64,000 bases of DNA from Bog-473 sp036268485. Its GTDB lineage: Bacteria; Actinomycetota; Acidimicrobiia; Acidimicrobiales; RAAP-2. Where the stretch lies: positions 23,678 to 87,677 of the forward strand of contig DATAUC010000007.1 in the NCBI GenBank assembly GCA_036268485.1, in the 5' to 3' direction. The translations under genes were made by a program, and so were the position numbers. This document shows positions 1 to 9,758 of the stretch, piece after piece. The notes below the pieces were generated by a model. That model was not told the origin of the DNA. It saw only the letters and a list, made by a program, of their open reading frames with translations, and ran no database searches. Position 1 is the stretch's first letter. Each line of letters opens with the position of its first letter.

Positions 1-316
1 GGGTCGTGGTGGTCGTGGGTGGCCTGGTTGTGGTGGTGGTCGTTGGCGTCGAAGAGGACTGGCCCGTGCTGGGCGCCGTCGTTGTCGACGTCGTTGTCGA
101 CGTCGTTGTCGATGACGTCGGTACGACCGTCGACGTGCTCCCCGTCGTCTTCGGCGAGGCGCTGTTTCCCGGGTGCTCTTTGGCGATGACCACGCCGATG
201 GCGGCCGTGGCACCCGTGGCCAGGAGGATGGCGGCCCGGGTCAGCCGACGAAGTCGTACGGTGGCCCGCCGCCGCGCCTCGGGTGTCGTGACGTTCTGCG
301 GCTGCGTCATGGGCAT
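1..316 (-). CDS. Membrane-anchored or secreted protein with Ser/Thr-rich linker, N-terminal part only
   Basis: The gene runs off the left edge. Its first ~105 codons are visible on the minus strand: a basic N-terminus, one hydrophobic segment around residues 28-42 (AAILLATGATAAIGVVIA) and then a long Ser/Thr/Pro linker that includes three tandem STTT units. This layout is typical of actinobacterial proteins whose folded domain sits outside the membrane after a flexible stalk. The functional domain lies beyond the window, so no function can be given. Two in-frame ATG codons (316 and 310) could be the start; neither has a clear ribosome binding site. Confidence 0.6.
   Translation of the reverse strand, partial: MPMTQPQNVTTPEARRRATVRLRRLTRAAILLATGATAAIGVVIAKEHPGNSASPKTTGSTSTVVPTSSTTTSTTTSTTTAPSTGQSSSTPTTTTTTRPPTTTTT
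78..113. repeat. 12-bp tandem repeat, three copies
   Basis: Unit GTCGTTGTCGAC is repeated at 78-89, 90-101 and 102-113 (the last copy ends in T). Read on the minus strand in the frame of the partial protein it encodes STTT units in the stalk, so it is a coding microsatellite that could vary in copy number. Confidence 0.8.
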
Positions 317-471
317 GACCCATTGAACCGGGTCCGCGTCACGGCCCCCCGAGGACGGTCTGTGGTCCCGCTGTGAAGTTCGATCAGCCCCGTTTGGTAG
401 TTTGGTGTCGCTGCGGTTGGCGTGGCGGGTGAGCCGGGAAGTCTGGTCGGCACAAGTCCGAGGGAGGGCGC

Positions 472-1134
472 GTGCACGAACAAGATTTCAATGCGGTACC
501 GGTCGGCCCACTGCGAGATGGCCTGCGTATCTCCTGGCTGTCCATTGGATGGACGGTCGTCTCCAGCACGCTGGCCGTGGTCCTCGGCCTGCACTCTCAC
601 AGTGTGGTGCTGCTGGCCTTCGGTCTGACCGGCACTCTGGATGCAGTGGGTTCGGGTCTCCTGGTCTCCCACTTCCGGCACTCGCTCCGCCACGAAGCGT
701 TCTCGCACGGCAAGGAACGAGTGGCCCTGCATGTCATCACGGTCGGTCTGCTGACCGTCGGTGTGGTGACCGCCCTCGAAAGTGCCGATCGCCTGGCCAC
801 ATCGGCGCGGGCGTCGGCGGATCCCGTCGGGGTGGCGCTGGCGGCGGCGTCCATCGTCGCGCTGGGTCTCCTGGCTCGGGGCAAAGGCCGGATCGCCGGT
901 GAGATCCCGAGCGCGGCGTTGCTGGCCGACAGCCGGCTGTCCTTGACCGGGGCCGCCCTGGCCGCCGTGACCGTGGTCGGCACGGGGCTCACGGCGTTGG
1001 TCTCGTGGACCTGGGTGGACCCGGTGGCCGCCATGCTGATCGCACTGACGGTCATGGTGATTGCCATCCGGAGTTGGGTTAGTGAACGCGGTGGTGCCTC
1101 TGTTCGAGCTGCACGTCGGCCCCGGTCACGCTGA
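472..1134 (+). CDS. Cation-efflux (CDF)-like transmembrane protein, transmembrane domain only
   Basis: 220 residues with about five to six hydrophobic segments and no cytoplasmic C-terminal domain. The aspartates in the second and fifth membrane helices (FGLTGTLDAVGSGLL and ALLADSRLS) sit where CDF transporters bind divalent metal. Full CDF proteins are around 300 residues, so this looks like a short variant of the family. The start is GTG with an AGGGAGGG ribosome site at 461-468. The 3' end overlaps the convergent DUF347 gene by 56 bp, which is unusually long for this region. The substrate cannot be read from the sequence. Confidence 0.7.
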   Translation: MHEQDFNAVPVGPLRDGLRISWLSIGWTVVSSTLAVVLGLHSHSVVLLAFGLTGTLDAVGSGLLVSHFRHSLRHEAFSHGKERVALHVITVGLLTVGVVTALESADRLATSARASADPVGVALAAASIVALGLLARGKGRIAGEIPSAALLADSRLSLTGAALAAVTVVGTGLTALVSWTWVDPVAAMLIALTVMVIAIRSWVSERGGASVRAARRPRSR

Positions 1135-1873
1135 GGAAGCCCACCAGGAGTGCGATGGCCCCAGTCAGGGTCAGGGCGACCCACCCATCGCCCCAGCCCA
1201 ACCCGCTCAGGTTGCGAGCCTTGCCGGCCCAGTCGGCCAACGAGGCCCCGATCGGCCGGGTCACCACGTAGGCGAACCAGAAGCAGAAGATGGCGTTCCA
1301 GCCGAACAGGCGAAAGCCCAGGGCCGGGATCAGGATGATCGCGGCGAAGAGCACCGCAGAGGTGAGGTACCCCAAGTGGAGCGTGGTGGCCGTGAGGTCA
1401 CCGGCGGCGGTGCCCAGGGCGAAGGTGGCCACGACGGTGGCCCAGTAGAAGGCCTCGCGCCGCGGCGTGTTGATGGTGTGGATCGACAGCGTCTTCTCGT
1501 AGTGGTTCCACGTCACGAAGACGGCGATGAGGACCAGGGCGTAGAAGGTCGATGAGGCGATGTAGGGCACCCGGAAGCCGACGTGGAGGACGTCGGCCGC
1601 CATGGTGCCGAAGACACCGACCATGACCACGGCCAACCAGTACGACCAGGCCCGATAGCGGCGCGTGGAGAACTGAATGATGAGGGCGGCAACAAAGCCG
1701 AGAAAGCCGAGGCCGACGGCGGCCACCGGGTTGAGGATGCGGACGAGAAAGTCCGACGTGGCCTCGCCCATGGCGGTCGAGAGACCCTTGATGAGCCAGA
1801 AGTAGACCGTGATCTCGGGCACCCGGAGGGCGCCGGGGATGGTCGGGTTGGCGAACAGCGCTCGGAGTTTCAT
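1079..1873 (-). CDS. DUF347/COG4705 integral membrane protein
   Basis: 264 residues, strongly hydrophobic, built of four repeats each centred on a G-x-x-x-x-D signature: MGEATSDFL, FGTMAADVLH, LGTAAGDLTA and RPIGASLADW. This internal fourfold repeat defines the DUF347 (COG4705) membrane family, whose function is not established. It starts 12 bp after the ABC permease gene upstream and may be co-transcribed with it. It overlaps the 3' end of the CDF-like gene on the opposite strand. Confidence 0.8.
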   Translation of the reverse strand: MKLRALFANPTIPGALRVPEITVYFWLIKGLSTAMGEATSDFLVRILNPVAAVGLGFLGFVAALIIQFSTRRYRAWSYWLAVVMVGVFGTMAADVLHVGFRVPYIASSTFYALVLIAVFVTWNHYEKTLSIHTINTPRREAFYWATVVATFALGTAAGDLTATTLHLGYLTSAVLFAAIILIPALGFRLFGWNAIFCFWFAYVVTRPIGASLADWAGKARNLSGLGWGDGWVALTLTGAIALLVGFLSVTGADVQLEQRHHRVH

Positions 1874-1885
1874 GATGAGCGCAAC

Positions 1886-2670
1886 CTACGCCGTGACGTC
1901 CCGCCGTCGGAAGGCAACGATGGTGCCCGCCGCAATGGCGGCCAGGTAGACGGTGCTGATCATGAGGGAGCGGGCGAACCCGTCGGTGGCCGTGCCGCCC
2001 TGGCCCACCACGCCGATCAGCGAACCCGGAAGCCAGTGGCCTGTGCTGGGCACGATGCGCTCGAGGATGCTCTCGAAGGGCAGCAGGTAGGCGAAGCCGA
2101 GGATGACGGCGAACACCGAGGACTTGAGGAACATGCCGGCGGCAAAGCCCAACGTGGCGAACCCGATGACGGCGAGCAAGAGCATCCCGAGCGCCCGGGT
2201 CAGGTCGGCCAGGCCGGCCGAGGAGAACCAGGCCGCCACGGGCACGTGACGGATGTGGGCCAGGACGAGGGCGACGCCGCCCGTGATGACCGAGGCGATG
2301 ACCACGGCGGCCACCAAGAAGGAGATGACCGCGAGGTACTTGCCGGCCAGCAGCGTGAAGCGGCGCGGCTGGCGGACCAGGAGTTGGCGCAGGGTGCCGA
2401 GCGAGTACTCGGCGGCGATCTGCGTGGCCGCGATGCCGAAGGCCACCACGCCCAACAGGACCACGGCCCGGCTCATGCCGTGGATCAGGCCGTTCGGTTG
2501 GGCCAGTCCCGCCAGGCTGGGCAGGTCGAAGCTGCCGGCGCCGGTGGCGGGCGCCTGGGTGAAGGTCAGGATGGTGAAGAACGAGGCGGCCAGGGCCACG
2601 CCGCCGAACGTCCCGAACAGCAGGGTCGGTCGGCGCAGCTTTATCCATTCGCTGCGAAAGGACTGCAGGA

Positions 2671-2674
<4 letters not shown>
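1886..2674 (-). CDS. ABC-2 type exporter permease
   Basis: 262 residues with about six membrane segments, matching ABC-2 permeases that pair with DrrA/BcrA-type ATPases. The N-terminus (MILQSFRSEWIKLRRPTLL) has the amphipathic EWxKLRR motif common to these permeases. The start ATG overlaps the stop of the ATPase by 4 bp and has a strong GGAGGTG site just upstream. Upstream codons in frame belong to the ATPase gene and were excluded. With the ATPase it should form an exporter, probably for a peptide antibiotic, lipid or drug; the substrate is unknown. Confidence 0.88.
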
Positions 2675-3666
<992 letters not shown>

Positions 3667-3786
3667 GACTCCGACGCTAAGACGGTGTCGGGCGAGAAGG
3701 CACTGGCCGGAGGGATGATTGAGGGCAATCGGATTCATCCTCAAGGAGGAGGGCGCACACATGGCCGGGACCACTAAGCAGGGACC

Positions 3787-5058
3787 GTGCAGATGGCGCT
3801 CTCTGAGGTGACGGCTGACCCCGTGGTCAATCGGGCCGAGCGTTCCGACGCCATCTGGCGCATGTGGCGCGCGTTCCGGGATTGGGATCGCCGCCACGCC
3901 ATCGCTGTCGATGCGGTGATCGCCATCGGGCTGTTCCTGGCCAGCTCCAGTTGGGTGCTGCACATCGGCTTCAACTCGAGCGCCGAGGGATACGCGGCCG
4001 GCTTGACCATCCCACTCCTATGGCGCCGCCGCGCCCCGACGGCCGTCTTCGCCGTGATGGCCGCCGTCGCCCTGGCCCAATGGTTCACCACGGGTCCCCT
4101 CCTGGCCGACGGCGCTCTCCTGGTGGCCCTCTTCACCGTGGCCACCGAAGCTCCCACCGCCGAACTGGTTGCCTCGGCCGCCGTCTTGGAGGCCGGTGTG
4201 ATCCTGGCCACGGTGCGCTGGGCCGTGGCCGGGAACCACTTCAAGACATTCGTCTTCCTGTCCGGGATGGCCTTCGCGGCCACCGTGGCCGGTATCGCCG
4301 TGCGGGAACTGCGGCGCCAGATGGAGTGGCTGGCCGAGCGCGGGGATCGATTGGAAATTGAGCGGGATCAGCAGGCCTCCATCGCCGCGGCCGCGGAGCG
4401 GGCGCGCATTGCCCGGGAGATGCATGACGTGATCTCACACAACCTGCAGGTCATGGTCACGCTGGCCGATGCCGCCTCGGTGGCGCAGCGCACCGATCCC
4501 ACCCGGGCCGCCGAAGCGGTGACCGAGATTTCCGGCACGGGCCGCCAGGCCCTGCACGACATGCGCCTGATGTTGGGGTTGTTGCGCCAGGGCGAGGGCA
4601 CCAGGACCGAACTGGCGACCGGCGCCGCCGCGCTGACGCCCCAGCCGGGACTGGCCGATCTCCCGGCCTTGGTCGAGCGCGTCAAGGCAACGGGGTTGGA
4701 CGTGGAGTTGACCCAGTCCGGCACGGCCTTCGATCTGTCGTCCTCGGCGGGCATGACCGTGTACCGCATCGTGCAGGAGGGCCTGACCAACACGTTGAAG
4801 CATGCGGTGTCTCCGCATCGTGTGGTCATCAGTCTCCTCTTCGATGATCCGCATGTGACAGTTGGCGTCATAGATGATGGTGGGCCGCGAGCCCCGGGCC
4901 GATCCGCGGCGCCGCCGAACGTGGGGGGTGGCCACGGTCTGGACGGGATGTCCGAACGCGCCGCCGCCTTTGGGGGATTGCTCACGGCCGGTCCCCACGA
5001 GGGTGGAGGCTGGAGCATCAACGCCACGTTGCGGGGCGGGAAGGCAGAGGGCCTATGA
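3787..5058 (+). CDS. NarL-family sensor histidine kinase
   Basis: 423 residues. About five membrane helices fill residues 38-170, with no large extracellular sensor loop. A HisKA_3 dimerisation domain follows, phosphoacceptor His213 in AREMHDVISHN, then an HATPase_c domain with its G-rich box GGGHGLDGMSERAAAFGG near the C-terminus. Short-loop kinases of this kind usually sense within the membrane. It overlaps the response regulator by 4 bp. The start is GTG 3787, with ATG 3793 as an alternative. Confidence 0.92.
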   Translation: MQMALSEVTADPVVNRAERSDAIWRMWRAFRDWDRRHAIAVDAVIAIGLFLASSSWVLHIGFNSSAEGYAAGLTIPLLWRRRAPTAVFAVMAAVALAQWFTTGPLLADGALLVALFTVATEAPTAELVASAAVLEAGVILATVRWAVAGNHFKTFVFLSGMAFAATVAGIAVRELRRQMEWLAERGDRLEIERDQQASIAAAAERARIAREMHDVISHNLQVMVTLADAASVAQRTDPTRAAEAVTEISGTGRQALHDMRLMLGLLRQGEGTRTELATGAAALTPQPGLADLPALVERVKATGLDVELTQSGTAFDLSSSAGMTVYRIVQEGLTNTLKHAVSPHRVVISLLFDDPHVTVGVIDDGGPRAPGRSAAPPNVGGGHGLDGMSERAAAFGGLLTAGPHEGGGWSINATLRGGKAEGL

Positions 5059-5732
5059 CCATCCGCGTCGTCCTGGCCGATGACCAGTCGCTCCTGCGCA
5101 AGGGGTTCCGGATGATCCTCGAAGCCGAGGCCGACGTGACGATCGTCGGAGAGGCGGAGGACGGCAGTGCTGCCGTGCGCCTGGTCGAGTTGTACGCCCC
5201 CGATGTCGTCCTGATGGATGTGCGCATGCCGGCCATGGACGGCATAGAGGCGACGCGCTTGATCGTGGCGTCGGGCGCGCCGAGCCGGGTGCTCATACTG
5301 ACCACCTTCGATCTGGACGATTACGCCTTCAGCGGGTTGCGAGCGGGCGCCAGCGGCTTCCTGCTCAAGGACGTGCCGCCGGGGGAGCTCGTGCGGGCCA
5401 TACGCACCGTGCACCGGGGCGATGCGGTGGTTTCCCCGCGCATCACCCGACGGTTGCTCGATGAGTACGCGCAACACCTCCCGGACCCGTCGGACACTCC
5501 GGACGCCGGAGCGGGCTCACCGTCGCTGCTGTTCGACCTGACGGACCGGGAGCGCGAGGTCTTCATGGCGGTGGCCGAGGGGTTGTCCAATGCGGAAATC
5601 GCCGAGCGTCTGTTCGTGTCGGAGACGACGGTGAAGTCGCATGTGGGCAAGGTGCTGTCCAAGCTCGGCCTGCGCGATCGCGTGCAGGCCGTGGTGCTGG
5701 CCTATCAGACCGGCTTGGCCCGACCGTCATGA
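5055..5732 (+). CDS. LuxR/NarL-family response regulator
   Basis: 225 residues: receiver domain with acidic pocket (VLADDQ) and phosphoacceptor Asp55 in VVLMDVRMPAMDG, then a C-terminal GerE/LuxR helix-turn-helix (LTDREREVFMAVAEGLSNAEIAERL). It is coupled to the kinase upstream and to the small membrane protein downstream by ATGA overlaps, so all three form one operon. Likely target is the divergent ABC exporter promoter between 3667 and 3786. Confidence 0.93.
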   Translation: MTIRVVLADDQSLLRKGFRMILEAEADVTIVGEAEDGSAAVRLVELYAPDVVLMDVRMPAMDGIEATRLIVASGAPSRVLILTTFDLDDYAFSGLRAGASGFLLKDVPPGELVRAIRTVHRGDAVVSPRITRRLLDEYAQHLPDPSDTPDAGAGSPSLLFDLTDREREVFMAVAEGLSNAEIAERLFVSETTVKSHVGKVLSKLGLRDRVQAVVLAYQTGLARPS

Positions 5733-6184
5733 GTGTGACGACCCGAGTGATGGGCCTGGCCCGGTTGAACCTGTCGCCCCGCCACGCGCAGCCAACGCCG
5801 GTGCGGCTGGTGATGGCCACCATCGGCGCGCTGGTGGGTTCGCTGGTGGCCGACGCGCTGCTCGTCGCGTTGGGCATCGCGGTATTCCCGTCGACGCGGG
5901 GCTACGACCACTTCCAATTTCACGACTACGCCCGACTCACCATCATCGGCGTCCTGATCGCCTGCGTGGCCTGGCCCATCGTGACGAGGATCTCGTCGTC
6001 ACCGCGCTGGCTCTTCTTTCGCCTGGCCATTGCGGTCACCCTGGTCCTGCTCCTGCCCGATCTGTGGATCCTGCACCAGCACCAGCCGGCGCGCGCCGTG
6101 GCCGTACTGGTGTGCCTGCACCTGGCCATAGCCCTGGTCACCTACAACCTCTTGGTCCGCCTGGCGCCGACCCGGGAACGCTGA
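5729..6184 (+). CDS. Small four-helix membrane protein, DUF6069-like
   Basis: 151 residues with four predicted membrane helices separated by short loops, resembling DUF6069-type actinobacterial proteins. Starts inside the stop of the response regulator gene, so it belongs to the signalling operon. No catalytic motif is visible. It may modulate the kinase or share the stress response; this is only inferred from position. Confidence 0.7.
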   Translation: MSVTTRVMGLARLNLSPRHAQPTPVRLVMATIGALVGSLVADALLVALGIAVFPSTRGYDHFQFHDYARLTIIGVLIACVAWPIVTRISSSPRWLFFRLAIAVTLVLLLPDLWILHQHQPARAVAVLVCLHLAIALVTYNLLVRLAPTRER

Positions 6185-6272
6185 AGAGCCGATCGTTCCG
6201 ACGTCGCCCCAGCGTGCGGGCGTGTATGGGCCGGACGTGCAAGGTTTCCCTGGTTGAGACGTTCCCAGCCTT

Positions 6273-6311
6273 GATGGGGGCATCCCCTGTGTCCTACCCT
6301 CGGCCCCCATC
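6273..6311 (+). promoter_or_regulatory. 9-bp inverted repeat in the leader of the GH39-like gene
   Basis: GATGGGGGC (6273-6281) and GCCCCCATC (6303-6311) are perfect inverted copies separated by 21 nt, ending seven bases before the GGAG ribosome site of the glycosidase at 6327. It could be an mRNA hairpin close to the ribosome site or a repressor operator. There is no T-run, so it is not an intrinsic terminator. Confidence 0.55.
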
Positions 6312-6326
6312 TGATCTGGAGATTTC

Positions 6327-8216
6327 ATGCGAACCTCGCCGGCCGGAGCCGAGACGTCATGCCTTGGCCCGCTGCACCTGGTTCGGCCGGCCCTCTTCGG
6401 AGCCCTCCTGGCCCTGTGCGCCTCCCTCTTGACCATCGCGCCAGCGCTGGCGCCGGCCGCCTCGGCGGCGGCGGTCGGTCCGCAGGCCCCGGCGTCGGTG
6501 TCGCTGGCGCAGGGCGGAACCCTGCCCGACCTAAAAGTCAATTGGGTCTACGCCTCCAAGGGCGGTGCGGCCACCGGCGCCCTGGTGCAGCTCCTGCAGG
6601 TGTCGGGCGGCACGGACACCTACCTGACGTCCATCCGTTGCGGCGACTGCACCACGACGACGTTCCGCTCCCTGTCCGCCGGTGCGACCTATGCGGCCAA
6701 GGTGTACCCCATTGACGATGCCGGTGAAGGCACGCCGACCACGTCGGCGCCTTTCAGCATTCAGGTCTGGTGTCTGGTGGGCGCCTGCGTCTCCTTCGAT
6801 GCCACGACACCTCTGGAGCCGGCCGGCCACCAGGCGTCCGGCTTGCTGGAGTCTTTGTTCCCCGAGGACCAGGACCAGCAGGATCTCCGGGCGCTCGGGA
6901 CCACGATCTTCCGCGGCACGCCGCCGCCCGAGGCCAACGGCACGTTCAACTGGTCCAGTTTCGAAGTGGCCACGGCCGACGGCGCCCAGACCCTGGTCGT
7001 GCTGGACGATCTGCAGAAGGTGGAAGACGGCGGCAATCCGCCCACCCCGTGGTCGGACTGGGCCGCCTATTCGAACTGGGTCAAGACGACGGCTCAGCAG
7101 CTCGTCGCCAGCGGCAAGGAGATCGACTACTGGGAGATCTACAACGAACCGGGCGGCAACGACAAGTTCTACAGCGACGCCGGCTACGCCTCGGAAACCC
7201 CGGCGCTGCTTCTGCAGCAGTTCCAGGTGGCCTACGGGGCCATCAAGTCGGTCGACCCGGCGGCCCAGATCGTGGGACCCGACCTGCCCTACTGGACCGA
7301 CTACCCGGGGCAGTACGGCAACCTCGACCACTCGTTTGACATGGTCACGTTCTTGAATTTCGCCGCGGCCAATCACATTGAGTTGGCCGCCCTGACCTGG
7401 CACGAGATCGTCGACAACTTCGGACCGGCACCGGAGGAGAACAGCCTGGACCCGGCCATCCTCGAGGACCATGTGGCCGACGCCCGGGCCCTCATCGCCG
7501 CCCGGCCGGCCCTGGGCCACCCGAAGATCTTCATTGACGAGTACGGCATCCCCGAAGTGCAGAAGGTGCCCGGGTGGGACGTGGCCTACCTGTCGGCCCT
7601 GACCAACGCCGGCGTGGACTCGGGTATCCGCGCCTGCTGGTACAACGACTGCACGGCGCCCACACTGGACGGGCTGCTCTACACCAATGGGAAGTCGCCG
7701 CTGCCCGAGTACTACGAGCGCCTCTTCTACGAGCAGATGTCGGGCACCATGGTGACCACCACTTCCTCCAGCGACAGCGTGACGGCCGTGGGATCGTTCA
7801 ACCCGACCACCCAGACGCTGACCGGACTGGTCGGCCGCGGGGTGGGCTGCTCGCAGAACCTTCTGCTCTGCCCGTCGTCGTTTGTCGACAGCAGGCGGGC
7901 ACAGCCGACGTCGGTCTCGGTGACCATCACCGTGCCATGGACCTCGGGCGTGGCCCACATCGCCCTGAGTGACATCTCCGGAGCCAACCCGACGCTGCCC
8001 ACCGGAACGCTGAGCGAATTGCCCGGCACCACCGGGCTCTTCACCGGAGCGTTGGGGCAACTGTCGGGGAGCCTGCCGCTCCTGCCTCCGGCGCCGCCGA
8101 AGCCCAAGGTGACCAGTGCAACCATCACACCCAACGGCATGGGCGGTGGGCAATTCACCATTTCGATCCCCACGTTCGCCGACGGCGACGCCTACGGGTT
8201 CAACGTCACGCACTGA
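6327..8216 (+). CDS. Secreted GH39-like (clan GH-A) glycoside hydrolase with Fn3-like N-terminal domain
   Basis: 629 residues. A signal peptide spans about 1-47 (hydrophobic core FGALLALCASLLTIAPALA, cleavage after ASA). A fibronectin-III-like domain fills roughly 55-150, then a TIM-barrel. WEIYNEPGG carries the likely acid/base Glu274, and FIDEYGIP the likely nucleophile Glu405, the two positions expected for clan GH-A. The C-terminal ~150 residues look beta-rich and end in a Pro-rich linker (PPAPPKPK). Acts outside the cell on an unidentified glycan. The ribosome site GGAG lies 5 nt before ATG. Confidence 0.8.
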   Translation: MRTSPAGAETSCLGPLHLVRPALFGALLALCASLLTIAPALAPAASAAAVGPQAPASVSLAQGGTLPDLKVNWVYASKGGAATGALVQLLQVSGGTDTYLTSIRCGDCTTTTFRSLSAGATYAAKVYPIDDAGEGTPTTSAPFSIQVWCLVGACVSFDATTPLEPAGHQASGLLESLFPEDQDQQDLRALGTTIFRGTPPPEANGTFNWSSFEVATADGAQTLVVLDDLQKVEDGGNPPTPWSDWAAYSNWVKTTAQQLVASGKEIDYWEIYNEPGGNDKFYSDAGYASETPALLLQQFQVAYGAIKSVDPAAQIVGPDLPYWTDYPGQYGNLDHSFDMVTFLNFAAANHIELAALTWHEIVDNFGPAPEENSLDPAILEDHVADARALIAARPALGHPKIFIDEYGIPEVQKVPGWDVAYLSALTNAGVDSGIRACWYNDCTAPTLDGLLYTNGKSPLPEYYERLFYEQMSGTMVTTTSSSDSVTAVGSFNPTTQTLTGLVGRGVGCSQNLLLCPSSFVDSRRAQPTSVSVTITVPWTSGVAHIALSDISGANPTLPTGTLSELPGTTGLFTGALGQLSGSLPLLPPAPPKPKVTSATITPNGMGGGQFTISIPTFADGDAYGFNVTH

Positions 8217-8237
8217 CCACCGTGCCAGACTCGGTCC

Positions 8238-8579
8238 ATGTCCCAGACCGCCATTCGCATCACCCGGGTCAGCGCCACCGTGCGGGATCGACTGCGGGGC
8301 TACCGGGTCGAGCTCGACGGATCCATCATCGGGAAGATCCGATCAGGCAAGACGATCGACTTTCCGGCCGAACCCGGTCAGCACCGGCTACGCATTAAGG
8401 CTGACGTCACCGGCAGCCAGGTGCTCTCTTTTGATCTGCGGGCGGGCCAGACCCGCGCGTTTGAATGTCAACCCAATGGCCACTCGCTCTCGGCCGTGGT
8501 GGCGCAGTTCACGTCCGTTGACAACCCGGGCGACACCTGGGTCGACCTGCGTGACGTCACCGACGAACCTCGGGGGTAG
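8238..8579 (+). CDS. Hypothetical small beta-sandwich-like protein
   Basis: 113 residues, no signal or membrane segment. The pattern VELDGSIIGKIRSGKTIDFPAEPGQHRLRI followed by FDLRAGQTRAFEC resembles PEGA-like beta-sandwich repeats seen in surface or regulatory proteins, but I do not recognise a named family. It starts 21 bp after the glycosidase stop and may be co-transcribed with it. Confidence 0.65.
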   Translation: MSQTAIRITRVSATVRDRLRGYRVELDGSIIGKIRSGKTIDFPAEPGQHRLRIKADVTGSQVLSFDLRAGQTRAFECQPNGHSLSAVVAQFTSVDNPGDTWVDLRDVTDEPRG

Positions 8580-8588
8580 GGGCTCCAG

Positions 8589-9014
8589 TTATCCGGCCAC
8601 CTCAAGGGTGGCCAGGTAGTCGTCCAGCGCCGCGCTCTTCTGCGTGTCCTCGTAGACCTCGTACTCGGTCAAGCGGCCCCAGCGCAGGGAGCCCCATATG
8701 ACGTACCGGTTGTCGTAGACGGCATTGCCCGTCTGGTCATGCAGCGAGATATGGCCACGGATGGCCAGCGTCATGCGCCAGGGCGGACCGTTGACGGTCA
8801 CCTCGTCGGAAAAGCTCTGCAACCCGACCTGGGTGAAGCGGTCCAGCCAGGCCGCCACCGCCTCCTTGCCTTTGAACTCGCCCGCCCAGGAGTTGAGGCC
8901 GGGGAAGCGGAGGATGACGTCATCAGTATCCAGGGCGAGGGTGGGCCCGGGGTCGCCCTCACGGAGTCGCGCCATGGTGTGTCTCGTCAATTTCAGGGCC
9001 AACCAGGCACGCAT
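8589..9014 (-). CDS. NTF2/SnoaL-fold protein
   Basis: 141 residues with the nuclear-transport-factor-2-like pattern: N-terminal helix with DPGPTLALDTDDVILRFPG, a FKGKEAVAAWLDRF helix, then beta strands ending in a YEVYEDTQ strand. Members include ketosteroid isomerases and polyketide cyclases, but no catalytic residue set can be assigned. Divergent from the LmrA-like TetR gene; the palindrome in the gap may control both. Confidence 0.75.
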   Translation of the reverse strand: MRAWLALKLTRHTMARLREGDPGPTLALDTDDVILRFPGLNSWAGEFKGKEAVAAWLDRFTQVGLQSFSDEVTVNGPPWRMTLAIRGHISLHDQTGNAVYDNRYVIWGSLRWGRLTEYEVYEDTQKSAALDDYLATLEVAG

Positions 9015-9031
9015 GGGGTCTCCTTGTTCAA

Positions 9032-9049
9032 CTAGATAGATCGCTCTAG
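9032..9049. promoter_or_regulatory. Candidate TetR operator palindrome
   Basis: CTAGATAGATCGCTCTAG: 14 of 18 positions are symmetric, with perfect CTAGA/TCTAG arms around a GATC core. It lies in the 80-bp gap between the NTF2-fold gene and the divergent TetR gene, the expected place for a self-regulating LmrA/YxaF-type operator. Confidence 0.6.
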
Positions 9050-9094
9050 CGTAGACTACCCCAGCGGATGCACCGTCAAATCCAGAGGAGCGAT

Positions 9095-9676
9095 GTGACC
9101 GACACCAGGGAACGGATTGTCGAAGCCAGTGCCGAGCTCATGCGACGGCAGGGCTACTCCGCCACCGGCGTCAAGCAGATCGTCGCCCAAGCCAAGGCGC
9201 CGTTCGGGTCGATCTACCACTTCTTTCCCGGCGGCAAGGAGGCGATCGGCGTTGAGGCCATTGCGCGATCGGGCGCTCTCTATGAGGAGTTGATCCCCGC
9301 CGTGTTCGACGAGGCGCCTGACGTGGTGACCGGGGTGCGCATGTTCTTCGCCGGGGCGGCCGCCCATCTGGAGGAATCGGGCTACGAAGACGCCTGCCCG
9401 ATTGCCACCATCGCCCTCGAGATTTCGAGCGTGAGTGAACCACTGCGTCTGGCCTGTGCCTCGGTCTTCGAGCGCTGGATCAGTGCCGGGGTCGAGCGGT
9501 TCTCGTCGCTGGCCTTGGGGGAGAGGGAGGCGCTGTCCTTGGTCATCGGCATGCTCGCCGCGCTGGAGGGTGCCTTTGTCTTGTGCCGGGCCACCCGGAC
9601 AACCGACGCGCTGCACATCGCCGGCGATCTCATTGCGGCATCGGTCGAACGGTCCCTGGCGGCTCCGCAACGCTGA
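9095..9676 (+). CDS. TetR repressor, LmrA/YxaF-like
   Basis: 193 residues. N-terminal helix-turn-helix TRERIVEASAELMRRQGYSATGVKQIV followed by the SIYHFFPGGKEAI segment characteristic of the LmrA/YxaF branch, which binds flavonoid-like or aromatic ligands in Bacillus. Start placed at GTG 9095, which has an AGAGGAG site; an upstream in-frame ATG at 9068 lacks one. It is followed after 82 bp by a DHA2 drug exporter, so it probably controls that pump and itself through the palindrome at 9032. Confidence 0.88.
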   Translation: MTDTRERIVEASAELMRRQGYSATGVKQIVAQAKAPFGSIYHFFPGGKEAIGVEAIARSGALYEELIPAVFDEAPDVVTGVRMFFAGAAAHLEESGYEDACPIATIALEISSVSEPLRLACASVFERWISAGVERFSSLALGEREALSLVIGMLAALEGAFVLCRATRTTDALHIAGDLIAASVERSLAAPQR

Positions 9677-9758
9677 ACTATCTCGCTCCTGCCACCCCCG
9701 TGGTTTCGCGTCGGCTCTCCGTGGGAACACCCAGGGTGTGGCAGTGACAGGAGCGCGC

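Noticed and set aside
9435..9758. An N-terminal extension of the DHA2 MFS protein into the TetR gene
   Set aside because: Translates TetR DNA out of frame; ATG 9759 with AGGAG fits the family's start.
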